From Mucilaginibacter sp. (GTDB lineage Bacteria; Bacteroidota; Bacteroidia; Sphingobacteriales; Sphingobacteriaceae), in contig JAQBOV010000011.1 in assembly GCA_028287895.1 (NCBI GenBank), positions 1-37,983 of the forward strand: a DNA stretch of 37,983 nucleotides. Reading direction: 5' to 3'. The notes under the pieces are model-generated. The model did not search any database. It had not been told where the DNA came from and saw only the letters and a list, made by a program, of their open reading frames with translations. Of the stretch, positions 1-8,560 are shown in pieces. Positions within the stretch are counted from its first letter, which is position 1. The number at the start of each line of letters is the position of its first letter. The position numbers were made by a program, and so were the translations under genes.

Positions 1-2
1 AA

Positions 3-314
3 GCCCGGCCGGTGCAATGGATACGGATCCATAACCTGCCTGACTTTGCCTACTTTAATCACTCGCAGCACGTAAAGGTTGCCGGCTTAAAATGCCAGAC
101 ATGCCACGGCCCGGTTGAAACCATGAAAGAGGTTTACCAGTATTCGCCGCTTACTATGAAATGGTGTATACAGTGTCACAAGCGTACCGAAATTAACATC
201 AAAGGCAATGCTTACTATGAAAAAATGGAACAGGTACACGATCTGATCAGAAAAGGCGGAAAAGTGACTGAAGCCATGATGGGCGGTATTGAGTGCGGTA
301 AGTGCCACTATTAA
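3..314 (+). CDS. actA: ActA, multiheme cytochrome c subunit of alternative complex III (3' end only)
   Basis: This is the C-terminal part of the periplasmic multiheme cytochrome c of alternative complex III (ACIII), which passes electrons from quinol oxidation towards cytochrome c or the oxidase. The frame is open to the left edge, so the gene starts outside the window and the GTG at 12 is an internal Val codon. Three c-type heme motifs are visible: CQTCH, CIQCH, and CGKCH as almost the last residues. The full family protein carries five hemes, so the other two should lie upstream. actB follows 39 bases downstream and the whole act set comes after it, which makes the assignment firm. The N-terminal membrane anchor cannot be seen. 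Confidence 0.93.
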   Translation, partial: ARPVQWIRIHNLPDFAYFNHSQHVKVAGLKCQTCHGPVETMKEVYQYSPLTMKWCIQCHKRTEINIKGNAYYEKMEQVHDLIRKGGKVTEAMMGGIECGKCHY

Positions 315-353
315 TAAATTATTTGTAAAAACATTACAGTTTATAAAGCTTAA

Positions 354-3300
354 ATGGACAGCAATAAAAAATACTGGAAAGGTTTAGAAGAACTAAACAG
401 CGAACCGGAATTTGTTGAGAAAAATAAACACGAATTTGCCGAGCCTATTCCGATCGAAGAAGTTTTGAGCGGAAACGGCTTAATGGCTAAAACACCCCGC
501 CGTGACTTTTTAAAAGCATTGGGTTTTGGTGTTGGTGCGGTTACTTTGGCAGCTTGTCAAAAAGTTCCGGTTCATAAATCAATTCCTTACCTGATCAAGC
601 CGGAGGAAGTAACTCCGGGTGTGGCAAACTACTATGTTTCCACTTATGAGGGACACGCCGTTTTGGTTAAAACCCGCGAAGGCCGTCCGATCAAGATAGA
701 AGGCAACCCTGATGATCTGTTGTCAAAGGGAGGTTTAAGCGGACAGGCACAGGCTTCGGTATTGGATCTGTATGATAACAACCGTTTAAAAAACCCGGCG
801 CAAAATGGCAGTGATTCGACCTGGAACGAGATTGATGCGTTTGTAAAGAGCGAACTTGCTGCAATCAAAGCCGGTGGCAAAAAGATAAGGATCGTTTCCT
901 CAACTGTTCACAGCCCTTCTACTTTAGCGGTAATTGCCGATTTTATCGGGCAATATCCTACAACTAAACATATTAATTATGATGCGGTTTCTTATACCGG
1001 TATCATACAGGCTAATCAAAACAGCTTTGGTAAAGCAGTACTGCCGCATTACCGTTTTGATAAGGCGGATATCATCGTAAGTTTTGGGGCTGATTTTCTG
1101 GGTACCTGGATATCGCCGGTTGAATTTACCAGCCAGTATGTCGGCAATCGCAACAACAAATCGCTTCAGAATAAAAAGATGTCGCGCCATATACAGTTTG
1201 AAACCGGTATGAGCCTTACCGGAACAAACGCTGACGTGCGTATCCCGGTTAAACCATCTGAAGAAGGCGTTGCCTTAGTTAATCTTTACAATCAAATTTC
1301 GGGTACTACCTTACCAGGTACCAGAAAACTGAATAACGTTACCGCTGATAAGGCCCTGACCATTGTTGCCAAGGAATTACAGGCAGCAAAAGGTAAAGCC
1401 CTGGTCGTATCGGGTTCAAATGATGTAGCTACTCAGGTACTGGTCAATGCGATCAATTCTTTATTAGGAAGCTATGGCAGTACGATCGATCTGGATAATT
1501 ACTCCAATCAATACGCTGGTAACGATCATGACTTTACAGAGCTGGTAAGCGAAATGAACAGAGGCGAAGTGGACGCTGTCCTGTTCCTGAATACAAATCC
1601 TGCATACGAATATCACAATAGCGGCGCTATTAAAGACGCCTTGAAAAAGGTACGCTTGAAAATATCCTTCTCTGAACGCAATGATGAGACTGCATCGCTT
1701 TGCAATGTAAATGCGCCTAATCATTATTACCTGGAAGCATGGGGTGATGATAACGCAATTGAAGGATATTATACCATTGTACAGCCAACCATCAATCCGG
1801 TATACAATACCCGCCAGGCTGAAGAAAGCTTACTGGTATGGTCTGATAACGCGGTTAAAGAATATTATACCTATGTAAGGAATAACTGGGATAAAAGCCT
1901 GCTTGCAAAAGGCGGATTATCCGGTCAGAAAGGATGGGAGACCTTATTACAAACAGGTTTTGTAAAAGCAGGAGATAAACCAGCCGGCAGTTATTCTTTC
2001 AGCCGCGACCTGAATGGTGTGGCCCAGAACATTTTAAATCAAAGCAAGCAGTTAGCGGCTTCCGGTGATGGTAAAGTAGAATTGCAATTATACCAGACCG
2101 TAGCTATACGCGATGGCAAACGCGCAAACAACCCATGGCTGCAGGAAATGCCTGACCCGGTATCCAAAGTAACATGGGACAACTTTGCTGCCATGTCGCC
2201 AACTGATCTTAACAAATATGGCTTTGTACAGGGCGACATCATTAATATCGATGTAAACGGATATGCAGTTGCCCTGCCGATATTATCGCAGCCAGGCCAG
2301 GCTCAGGGCACCATTTCGGTAGCCGTAGGTTACGGCCGCACACAAGCCGGACCGGTTGGTGATGGGGTGGGTAAAAATGCCTTTCCTTTCCTTACCTTCC
2401 GTAATGGTACCTTTCAGACAACGGCTGTTGCAGCATTTTCGAAAACAGGTGAGTACCCGATAGTTTTAGCTCAAACCCAAACTCACCATTCATTTGAAGG
2501 CCGTAATGTAATACGCGAGACTACCTTTAATGAATATTTAAAAAACCCTGCATCAAACAGCGGTAAATCCGAGGAACATAAAAAATACGACCTGTTTTGG
2601 CAGGACTATGGAATAGATAATCCACAAAAACAACCCTACAACTGGGTGATGGCTATTGACTTAAATGCATGTACCGGTTGTGGCGCCTGCGTGGTAGCCT
2701 GCAGCGCCGAAAATAACATTCCGGTTGTAGGTCGTGATGAGGTACGCCGCCGCCGCGAAATGCACTGGATACGCATTGACCGTTATTACAGCTTTAACGA
2801 TAAAGGCAGGGAAGTAACCGAGGAACAAGAAATTTCAACACTGGAAGACCTTGACCATGTATCAGTAGTACATCAGCCGATGCTTTGCCAGCACTGTGAC
2901 CATGCTCCCTGCGAAACCGTTTGCCCGGTACTGGCCACCGTGCACTCGTCAGACGGGTTGAACCATATGGCTTATAACCGCTGCATAGGTACACGTTATT
3001 GCGCTAATAACTGTCCGTTCAAAGTACGCCGTTTTAACTGGTTCAACTACTGGAACGATTCCCGTTTTGACAATTACCTGATCAACGAACATACCCATCT
3101 GGTACTTAATCCTGATGTTACTACGCGTTTCCGCGGGGTTATGGAAAAATGCTCGATGTGTATACAGCGTATCCAGGCCGGTAAACTGAAAGCTAAGATT
3201 GAAAAACGCCCGCTTAAAGACGGCGAGATCAAAGTTGCCTGTCAGCAAACCTGCCCTGCCAATGCGATCGTTTTCGGTAACAGGAATGATCCGGATTCTG

Positions 3301-3416
3301 AAGTTTCAAAAGCATTGAAGAGCGAGAGAACTTACTATGTGCTTGAAGAGTTAGGCGTGCAGCCGGGTATTGGCTACCAGGTTAAAGTTAGAAATACTAG
3401 TGAATTAGAAGCTTAA
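354..3416 (+). CDS. actB: ActB, iron-sulfur and molybdopterin-oxidoreductase-like subunit of alternative complex III
   Basis: A 1020-residue periplasmic subunit of ACIII. The N-terminus carries a twin-arginine signal (RRDFLK, residues 49-54) followed by a lipobox-like LAAC (Cys68), so Tat export and possibly lipid anchoring are likely. Residues about 70-740 resemble the molybdopterin oxidoreductase fold; in this family that domain binds no molybdenum cofactor. The C-terminal ferredoxin-like part has CTGCGAC...C (773-783), CQHCDHAPCETVC (845-857), CIGTRYCANNC (877-887), CSMC (933) and CQQTC (963-967). Thr880 stands where a fourth cluster cysteine would be, which fits the three [4Fe-4S] plus one [3Fe-4S] set known for ActB. 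The domain fusion is typical of the family. actC starts 24 bases later. Confidence 0.96.
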   Translation: MDSNKKYWKGLEELNSEPEFVEKNKHEFAEPIPIEEVLSGNGLMAKTPRRDFLKALGFGVGAVTLAACQKVPVHKSIPYLIKPEEVTPGVANYYVSTYEGHAVLVKTREGRPIKIEGNPDDLLSKGGLSGQAQASVLDLYDNNRLKNPAQNGSDSTWNEIDAFVKSELAAIKAGGKKIRIVSSTVHSPSTLAVIADFIGQYPTTKHINYDAVSYTGIIQANQNSFGKAVLPHYRFDKADIIVSFGADFLGTWISPVEFTSQYVGNRNNKSLQNKKMSRHIQFETGMSLTGTNADVRIPVKPSEEGVALVNLYNQISGTTLPGTRKLNNVTADKALTIVAKELQAAKGKALVVSGSNDVATQVLVNAINSLLGSYGSTIDLDNYSNQYAGNDHDFTELVSEMNRGEVDAVLFLNTNPAYEYHNSGAIKDALKKVRLKISFSERNDETASLCNVNAPNHYYLEAWGDDNAIEGYYTIVQPTINPVYNTRQAEESLLVWSDNAVKEYYTYVRNNWDKSLLAKGGLSGQKGWETLLQTGFVKAGDKPAGSYSFSRDLNGVAQNILNQSKQLAASGDGKVELQLYQTVAIRDGKRANNPWLQEMPDPVSKVTWDNFAAMSPTDLNKYGFVQGDIINIDVNGYAVALPILSQPGQAQGTISVAVGYGRTQAGPVGDGVGKNAFPFLTFRNGTFQTTAVAAFSKTGEYPIVLAQTQTHHSFEGRNVIRETTFNEYLKNPASNSGKSEEHKKYDLFWQDYGIDNPQKQPYNWVMAIDLNACTGCGACVVACSAENNIPVVGRDEVRRRREMHWIRIDRYYSFNDKGREVTEEQEISTLEDLDHVSVVHQPMLCQHCDHAPCETVCPVLATVHSSDGLNHMAYNRCIGTRYCANNCPFKVRRFNWFNYWNDSRFDNYLINEHTHLVLNPDVTTRFRGVMEKCSMCIQRIQAGKLKAKIEKRPLKDGEIKVACQQTCPANAIVFGNRNDPDSEVSKALKSERTYYVLEELGVQPGIGYQVKVRNTSELEA

Positions 3417-3440
3417 ATTATTATAAGAGAGATTTAAAAT

Positions 3441-4913
3441 ATGGCATCTCATAATGAATCAATACTAAGGGAACCGTTAATTACCGGTAACGACATCACG
3501 TATGCAAAAATTACGAATGATGTTTTGCACCCCGTTGAAAATATGCCAACCAAAGCCTGGTGGATAGGCTTTACCATAGCATCATTAGGCGCTTGTTTAT
3601 GGGTATTTGCCGTAAGCTGGACATTTTGGTATGGTATAGGTTCGTGGGGACTGAATAAAACAGTAGGCTGGGCCTGGGATATCACCGGTTTCGTGTGGTG
3701 GGTAGGTATTGGTCACGCCGGAACCCTGATCTCGGCGATCCTTTTACTGTTCCGTCAAAACTGGCGTAACTCCATTAACCGTTCGGCAGAAGCGATGACC
3801 ATCTTCGCTGTAATATGCGCCGCTACTTATATCGTAGCGCACATGGGCCGCCCATGGATGGCTGTATATTCACTGCCATTTCCAAATCAGTACGGTTCTT
3901 TGTGGGTTAACTTTAACTCACCGCTGATCTGGGACGTATTTGCGATATCCACTTATTTCTCGGTGTCATTGGTATTCTGGTACACCGGCCTGTTGCCTGA
4001 TTTGGCAACGATACGTGACCGCGCTACCGGCCTGCGCCGCAGAATATATTCCGTGTTGTCATTTGGCTGGACGGGATCAGTAAAAACATGGCAGCGTTTC
4101 GAGACGGTATCGCTGATACTTGCGGGTATTTCGACACCGCTGGTACTTTCGGTACACACCATTGTGTCCATGGACTTTGCCACTTCGCTTGAACCGGGCT
4201 GGCATACCACGATTTTCCCGCCTTACTTCGTTGCCGGGGCTATTTTCTCGGGATTTGCAATGGTGCAAACCCTATTGCTGATCACCCGTAAGGTATTGGG
4301 CCTGGAGAATTACATCACGATGTTTCATATCGAATCGATGAACAAGATCATCCTTTTGACCGGCTCTATCGTTGGTGTAGCTTATATGACCGAGTTCTTT
4401 ATCGCTTACTATTCAGGCGGCGAATATGAACAATATACTTTCCTGAACCGCTTTATCGGACCTTACTGGTGGGCCGGTTGTATGATGTACGGTTGTAACG
4501 TGCTGATGACACAATTGATGTGGTTTAAAAAAGTAAGAACCAATATTCCGATCTCCTGGGTATTATCTATCGTGGTAAATATCGGGATGTGGTTTGAGCG
4601 TTTTGTAATTATTGTAACCTCGCTGCACCGCGACTTTATTCCATCAAGCTGGGCAATGTTTTATCCTACCTGGGTTGATATGAGTGTATTTATAGGTTCT
4701 ATCGGAGTGTTCTTTACCTTGTTCTTATTGTTTATAAGGGTATTTCCTTCAATAGCCATGGCCGAGGTAAAATTATTGCTGAAGAGTTCGAGTGAGCAGG
4801 CGAAAAAGAAATTACTTGCAGATGGTCATCTGGATCCGTCTCATGCCGAATTCTATAAAGAGTCGTTAACCAAATTTGACAGTGTTGAACTGTCGGAATA
4901 TGAAAAAATATAG
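3441..4913 (+). CDS. actC: ActC, NrfD-like quinol-oxidising membrane subunit of alternative complex III
   Basis: A 490-residue integral membrane protein of the NrfD/PsrC family with about ten predicted hydrophobic helices. It is the subunit thought to bind and oxidise the quinol and hand electrons to the ActB clusters. Visible family features are the conserved VGIGHAGT segment after the second helix, AHMGRPW, and aromatic-rich helices throughout. A soluble charged tail (about residues 445-490) ends the protein. It lies between actB (24 bases upstream) and actD (3 bases downstream), in the canonical order. ActF downstream is a second member of the same family, so the complex has two related quinol-type membrane subunits. 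Confidence 0.95.
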   Translation: MASHNESILREPLITGNDITYAKITNDVLHPVENMPTKAWWIGFTIASLGACLWVFAVSWTFWYGIGSWGLNKTVGWAWDITGFVWWVGIGHAGTLISAILLLFRQNWRNSINRSAEAMTIFAVICAATYIVAHMGRPWMAVYSLPFPNQYGSLWVNFNSPLIWDVFAISTYFSVSLVFWYTGLLPDLATIRDRATGLRRRIYSVLSFGWTGSVKTWQRFETVSLILAGISTPLVLSVHTIVSMDFATSLEPGWHTTIFPPYFVAGAIFSGFAMVQTLLLITRKVLGLENYITMFHIESMNKIILLTGSIVGVAYMTEFFIAYYSGGEYEQYTFLNRFIGPYWWAGCMMYGCNVLMTQLMWFKKVRTNIPISWVLSIVVNIGMWFERFVIIVTSLHRDFIPSSWAMFYPTWVDMSVFIGSIGVFFTLFLLFIRVFPSIAMAEVKLLLKSSSEQAKKKLLADGHLDPSHAEFYKESLTKFDSVELSEYEKI

Positions 4914-4916
4914 ATA

Positions 4917-5453
4917 ATGAGCAACACCAAGTTTATATTAGGCCTTTTTGATGACCCGGATTTAATGATGCACGGGATTGACAAATTACAAAAGAACAGC
5001 ATCCCTATTTATGATGTGTATACACCGATGCCTATCCATGGAATTGATGATAAGTTGGGGATAAAACCATCGCGTTTGGGTTACGCTGCCTTTATGTTCG
5101 GATGTTTGGGTGGTACAACTATATTCAGTTTGGTTTATTACTTCCTGGTGCATGACTGGCCGATTGATATTGGCGGTAAACCGGCTTTTGCAGCACCGAG
5201 TTTTATCCCGGCTACTTTTGAGTGGACGGTTTTATTTACCGCTTTTGGCATGACAGCTACTTTCTTTTTCGCTACGCATCTTTTCCCGGGTCGCGCACCG
5301 AGGGTAATGGACTTCAGAGCGACAGATGACCGTTTTGTAATTGCCATAGATGCTAAAGGCAATGTACCGCACGAGGATATCACTAATTTATTAAAAGAAG
5401 CAGGAGCTGTTGAAATAAAGCATAACGATAGAAAATATGTTAGCTATGAATAA
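4917..5453 (+). CDS. actD: ActD, DUF3341 membrane subunit of alternative complex III
   Basis: A 178-residue protein of the DUF3341 family. A short soluble N-terminal domain (FILGLFDDPDLMMHG near the start) is followed by two hydrophobic helices at about residues 60-80 and 100-125 and a C-terminal soluble tail. In ACIII structures this subunit packs against ActC and ActB and carries no cofactor. The gene starts 3 bases after actC, and its last bases overlap the start of actE, consistent with coupled translation in one operon. Confidence 0.93.
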   Translation: MSNTKFILGLFDDPDLMMHGIDKLQKNSIPIYDVYTPMPIHGIDDKLGIKPSRLGYAAFMFGCLGGTTIFSLVYYFLVHDWPIDIGGKPAFAAPSFIPATFEWTVLFTAFGMTATFFFATHLFPGRAPRVMDFRATDDRFVIAIDAKGNVPHEDITNLLKEAGAVEIKHNDRKYVSYE

Positions 5454-6021
5454 AATAAAAGTATTGGGGATAACGGTTATGACTATTGCTGCTACGGTTG
5501 TAATTACCTCGTGCAAAGATAAAAGGAGTACCGGATGGGAATACGCCCCCAATATGTATGAGCATATTGCGTATGATCCTGACCAGGCCAACTCGAATTT
5601 TAAAGACGGTAAAACGGCTCAGAAACCACCTGCAGGTACCATACCTGTTGGATTTACCACATTTGATTATCCAAACACGAAGGATGGCTATGAACTGGCC
5701 GGAACCGAAGTGAAGAGCCCGCTGCCGCAGAGCCAGCAAAATTTTGCTGACGGACAGGTATTGTTTGAGCATTTTTGCTCGCCATGCCATGGTAAAGAAG
5801 GTCAGGGAGACGGGTTGGTTGTGGCTCATGGTTTTCCGGCCCCGCCTTCCTATTCTAAGGGACAGTCGTCACGTGGTGGCGCGATGAAAGATCTTACCGA
5901 TGGTAAGATGTATCATACAATCACTTATGGTGTGAATGCAATGGGCTCCTACGCCTCTCAGCTTGCACCTGAGGAGCGCTGGAAAGTAATCATGTATGTA
6001 CACCATTTACAAACTTTATAA
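5446..6021 (+). CDS. actE: ActE, monoheme cytochrome c lipoprotein of alternative complex III
   Basis: A lipid-anchored monoheme cytochrome c of ACIII. From the ATG at 5446 it has 191 residues; an in-frame ATG at 5437 would add three. I prefer 5446 because it gives a compact signal peptide, MNKIKVLG onwards, ending in the lipobox ITSC with Cys23 as the lipidated residue. One heme motif, CSPCH, occupies residues 111-115, and the AMGSYASQL segment near the C-terminus probably supplies the axial Met. The start overlaps the end of actD by 8 bases in another frame. In ACIII this subunit is a candidate electron exit point towards the oxidase encoded just downstream. Confidence 0.93.
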   Translation: MNKIKVLGITVMTIAATVVITSCKDKRSTGWEYAPNMYEHIAYDPDQANSNFKDGKTAQKPPAGTIPVGFTTFDYPNTKDGYELAGTEVKSPLPQSQQNFADGQVLFEHFCSPCHGKEGQGDGLVVAHGFPAPPSYSKGQSSRGGAMKDLTDGKMYHTITYGVNAMGSYASQLAPEERWKVIMYVHHLQTL

Positions 6022-6035
6022 GAATTATAATTTAG

Positions 6036-7304
6036 ATGAAGACTCATAATAGTTTTGACGAGCAGTATCAATTTACAGGTAAGGTTAAATCCTGGAGCTT
6101 GATTGCTATTGTTATAGGTGTTATTACCATTTTTGCGGGAGTTTTAACCAAACAAACCGAACAGACTTTTGATAATCTGTTGCTGATGGGTTATTATTTT
6201 ACCTGTGTTTGTGCCGCTGGTGTGATGTTTTGTGCGATACAATATGCTGCACAGGCCGGTTGGTCTGCTTCTCTGCTGCGTGTGCCACAGGCATTTGGCA
6301 AAGTATTGCCGGTAGCAGGGCTTATCCTGATAGTAATTGTTGTAAGTGGATTGTTTATTACCCATACGGTTACTGCCGAGGATGGAAAATCCCATGTCGA
6401 GCCGTATTTATATGCCGGTTGGGCGACACATGACCTTACCATTAAAGGCAGCGGGATCTATGATTCGGTTATTGCCGGTAAATCAGGTTTTTTAAATATC
6501 CCCTTCTTTTTGATCCGTATGGTCGGTATGCTGGGATGCTACAGTTTATTTGGCTGGTTGCTTTTTAAATATTCCGAGAATGAGGATGAGCTTGGCGGTA
6601 TGAAGTTCTACAACAAGAGTTTTATTGCTTCCTGTGTATTCCTGGTAATATTTGGCTTTACCGTTCCGGTTTTTGCTTTTGATACCATCATGTCATTAGA
6701 AGCCCGCTGGTTCTCAACCATGTTCGGCTGGTATAACCTTGCAGCTTTGTGGGTAAGCGGTCTTTCGGTAATGACATTGGTGATTATATACCTTAGAAAA
6801 GCCGGCTATTTGCCCTGGGTTACTTTGGACCACCTGCATAATATGGGATTGTTTATGTTCGCTTTCTCGGTGTTCTGGACTTATTTGTGGTTTGCCCAAT
6901 TCCTGTTAACCTGGTATGCCAATATACCCGAGGAAGCAGCTTATTTTATCAGAAGATGGGAGCCATCGTTTAAACCATGGTTCTGGCTCAATATTGTGAT
7001 CAACTTCGGTGCTCCGTTACTGGTATTGATGTCGCGTGACTCAAAACGTTATATAGGTACATTGAAAGCCATGTGTATTATTTTGATCATAGGTCACTGG
7101 TTAGATTATTTCCAGATGATCATGCCTGGAACGATAGGGCCAAAGGAGCACTGGTATACCGAGTTTAGCTGGATAGAGCCCGGTATATTTATAGGCTTTG
7201 CAGGGCTGTTTACATTCCTGGTGCTGAATGCATTAAGCAAGTTTAAATCGCTTATTCCGAAGAAGCATCCATTCCTTGCCGAGAGCCTTCATCATCACAT
7301 ATAA
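6036..7304 (+). CDS. actF: ActF, second NrfD-like membrane subunit of alternative complex III
   Basis: A 422-residue integral membrane protein with about ten hydrophobic helices, distantly related to ActC (NrfD-like). In ACIII it completes the membrane domain, and a proton-conducting path has been proposed in it. Recognisable segments include TIKGSGIYDSVIAGKSGF in an exposed loop, the aromatic LWFAQFLLTWYANIPEE, and a histidine-containing SLHHHI C-terminus. It closes the act set, 14 bases after actE, and the oxidase subunit II gene follows directly. Together with actA-E this gives a complete ACIII locus apart from the cut actA. Confidence 0.94.
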   Translation: MKTHNSFDEQYQFTGKVKSWSLIAIVIGVITIFAGVLTKQTEQTFDNLLLMGYYFTCVCAAGVMFCAIQYAAQAGWSASLLRVPQAFGKVLPVAGLILIVIVVSGLFITHTVTAEDGKSHVEPYLYAGWATHDLTIKGSGIYDSVIAGKSGFLNIPFFLIRMVGMLGCYSLFGWLLFKYSENEDELGGMKFYNKSFIASCVFLVIFGFTVPVFAFDTIMSLEARWFSTMFGWYNLAALWVSGLSVMTLVIIYLRKAGYLPWVTLDHLHNMGLFMFAFSVFWTYLWFAQFLLTWYANIPEEAAYFIRRWEPSFKPWFWLNIVINFGAPLLVLMSRDSKRYIGTLKAMCIILIIGHWLDYFQMIMPGTIGPKEHWYTEFSWIEPGIFIGFAGLFTFLVLNALSKFKSLIPKKHPFLAESLHHHI

Positions 7305-7352
7305 TAATTGCTAAATTTACAACTGATAAAGAATACCAAACAGACATTAAAA

Positions 7353-8543
7353 ATGGGATTCAAAGATTTAATAAATTCTAAAAAGATACTTTCGCTTTTT
7401 GCAGCATTCATGCTGCTTGGCACTAACCTGCTTATGGCGCAAAGTACCGCTACTACTATCGCCGGCACAGATACACCGGAACAAAAGGCTGATATGTGGC
7501 TGGGGGTTGGATATTATGCACTGCTTCTATTGCTGGGCTGCGTTATAGTTGCCATTATTGGTAAAATACTAAAGATATATGACCTTACCCTTCAAATGCA
7601 GGGCAGAAAGGGCCTGAACTGGAATAATATAATCGGTGTGATCTGTCTTATTTTCCTTGTAGCGGGCTTATATGGCGCTTATTGGTCTTTAACCGTACAA
7701 GGTAGCGGAATATTACCTGAGGCAGCTTCAGAGCATGGTGCCAAGATTGATTTTATGTTCTGGGTTACCAGCGCAATAACTCTTTTTGTTTTTTTTATTA
7801 CCCAGATTTTACTATTTGGCTTTGCCTTCAGGTACCGGGGTTCGGAAAAACGGAAAGGATATTATTATCCTCACAATAATACCATTGAAAAGTTATGGAC
7901 GGTTATCCCTGCCATTGTTTTGACCATATTAGTGGTATTTGGATTTTTTACATGGCGTACGGTAACCAACGTTGATAATAAAAAAGGCGATATTAATATT
8001 GATGTAACAGGGCACCAATTTGCATGGGAAATACGTTATCCCGGAAGAGATGGTAAACTGGGCTCAGTCAATTATCAATTATACACAGCAAACAATATAT
8101 TGGGCGTTAATTTTAAAGACAGGAACAGTTTTGATGATCAGAAGGCCGATACCTTAGTATTGCCTGTTAACAGAACGATTCGTATTAACATACATGCCCA
8201 GGATGTGATCCATAGCTTTTATATGCCGCATTTCAGGGTGCAGATGAATGCCGTACCGGGATTACCGACCTTCTTTAAGTTTAAGCCAACTATTACTACC
8301 AGCGAGATGCGTAACAGGCTGGATGACCCCAAGTTTGAATATTTACTGTATTGCAATAAAATTTGCGGCGGTGGTCACTACAATATGCAAAAAGTCGTGC
8401 GTGTGGTTACGGAAGCCGAATACCAGGATTGGATCGAAAGACAAAAACCTTATTTGAGCGATCAACTGAAAAAGGAGTTGAAGCTTGCAGACCGCGGTGA
8501 GCAAAATAAGGCAGGAAAAAACAGGATAGCATTAAATAATTAA
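7353..8543 (+). CDS. coxB: Cytochrome c oxidase subunit II
   Basis: The CuA-bearing subunit of the heme-copper oxidase, which receives electrons on the periplasmic side. I place the start at the ATG at 7353 (396 residues); the open frame extends to a TTG at 7308, but the signal peptide MGFKDL...LLMAQS fits the ATG. Further hydrophobic helices precede the cupredoxin domain, more than the two of the textbook protein. The CuA ligands are visible: His287 (VIHSFYMP), Cys334 and Cys338 in CNKIC, His342 and Met345. Lys replaces the common Glu between the two Cys, which I believe is usual in Bacteroidota. There is no fused cytochrome c domain, so electrons must come from ACIII or a separate cytochrome c. 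Confidence 0.95.
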   Translation: MGFKDLINSKKILSLFAAFMLLGTNLLMAQSTATTIAGTDTPEQKADMWLGVGYYALLLLLGCVIVAIIGKILKIYDLTLQMQGRKGLNWNNIIGVICLIFLVAGLYGAYWSLTVQGSGILPEAASEHGAKIDFMFWVTSAITLFVFFITQILLFGFAFRYRGSEKRKGYYYPHNNTIEKLWTVIPAIVLTILVVFGFFTWRTVTNVDNKKGDINIDVTGHQFAWEIRYPGRDGKLGSVNYQLYTANNILGVNFKDRNSFDDQKADTLVLPVNRTIRINIHAQDVIHSFYMPHFRVQMNAVPGLPTFFKFKPTITTSEMRNRLDDPKFEYLLYCNKICGGGHYNMQKVVRVVTEAEYQDWIERQKPYLSDQLKKELKLADRGEQNKAGKNRIALNN

Positions 8544-8560
8544 TCAAGAGTATAGCGATT

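Noticed and set aside
354..3416. Annotation of ActB as an active molybdopterin oxidoreductase
   Set aside because: The gene is within a complete act set and has the ActB domain fusion; this family does not carry the molybdenum cofactor.
7308..7352. Upstream TTG start for oxidase subunit II
   Set aside because: The 15 added residues are polar and stand before a good signal peptide; the ATG at 7353 fits better.
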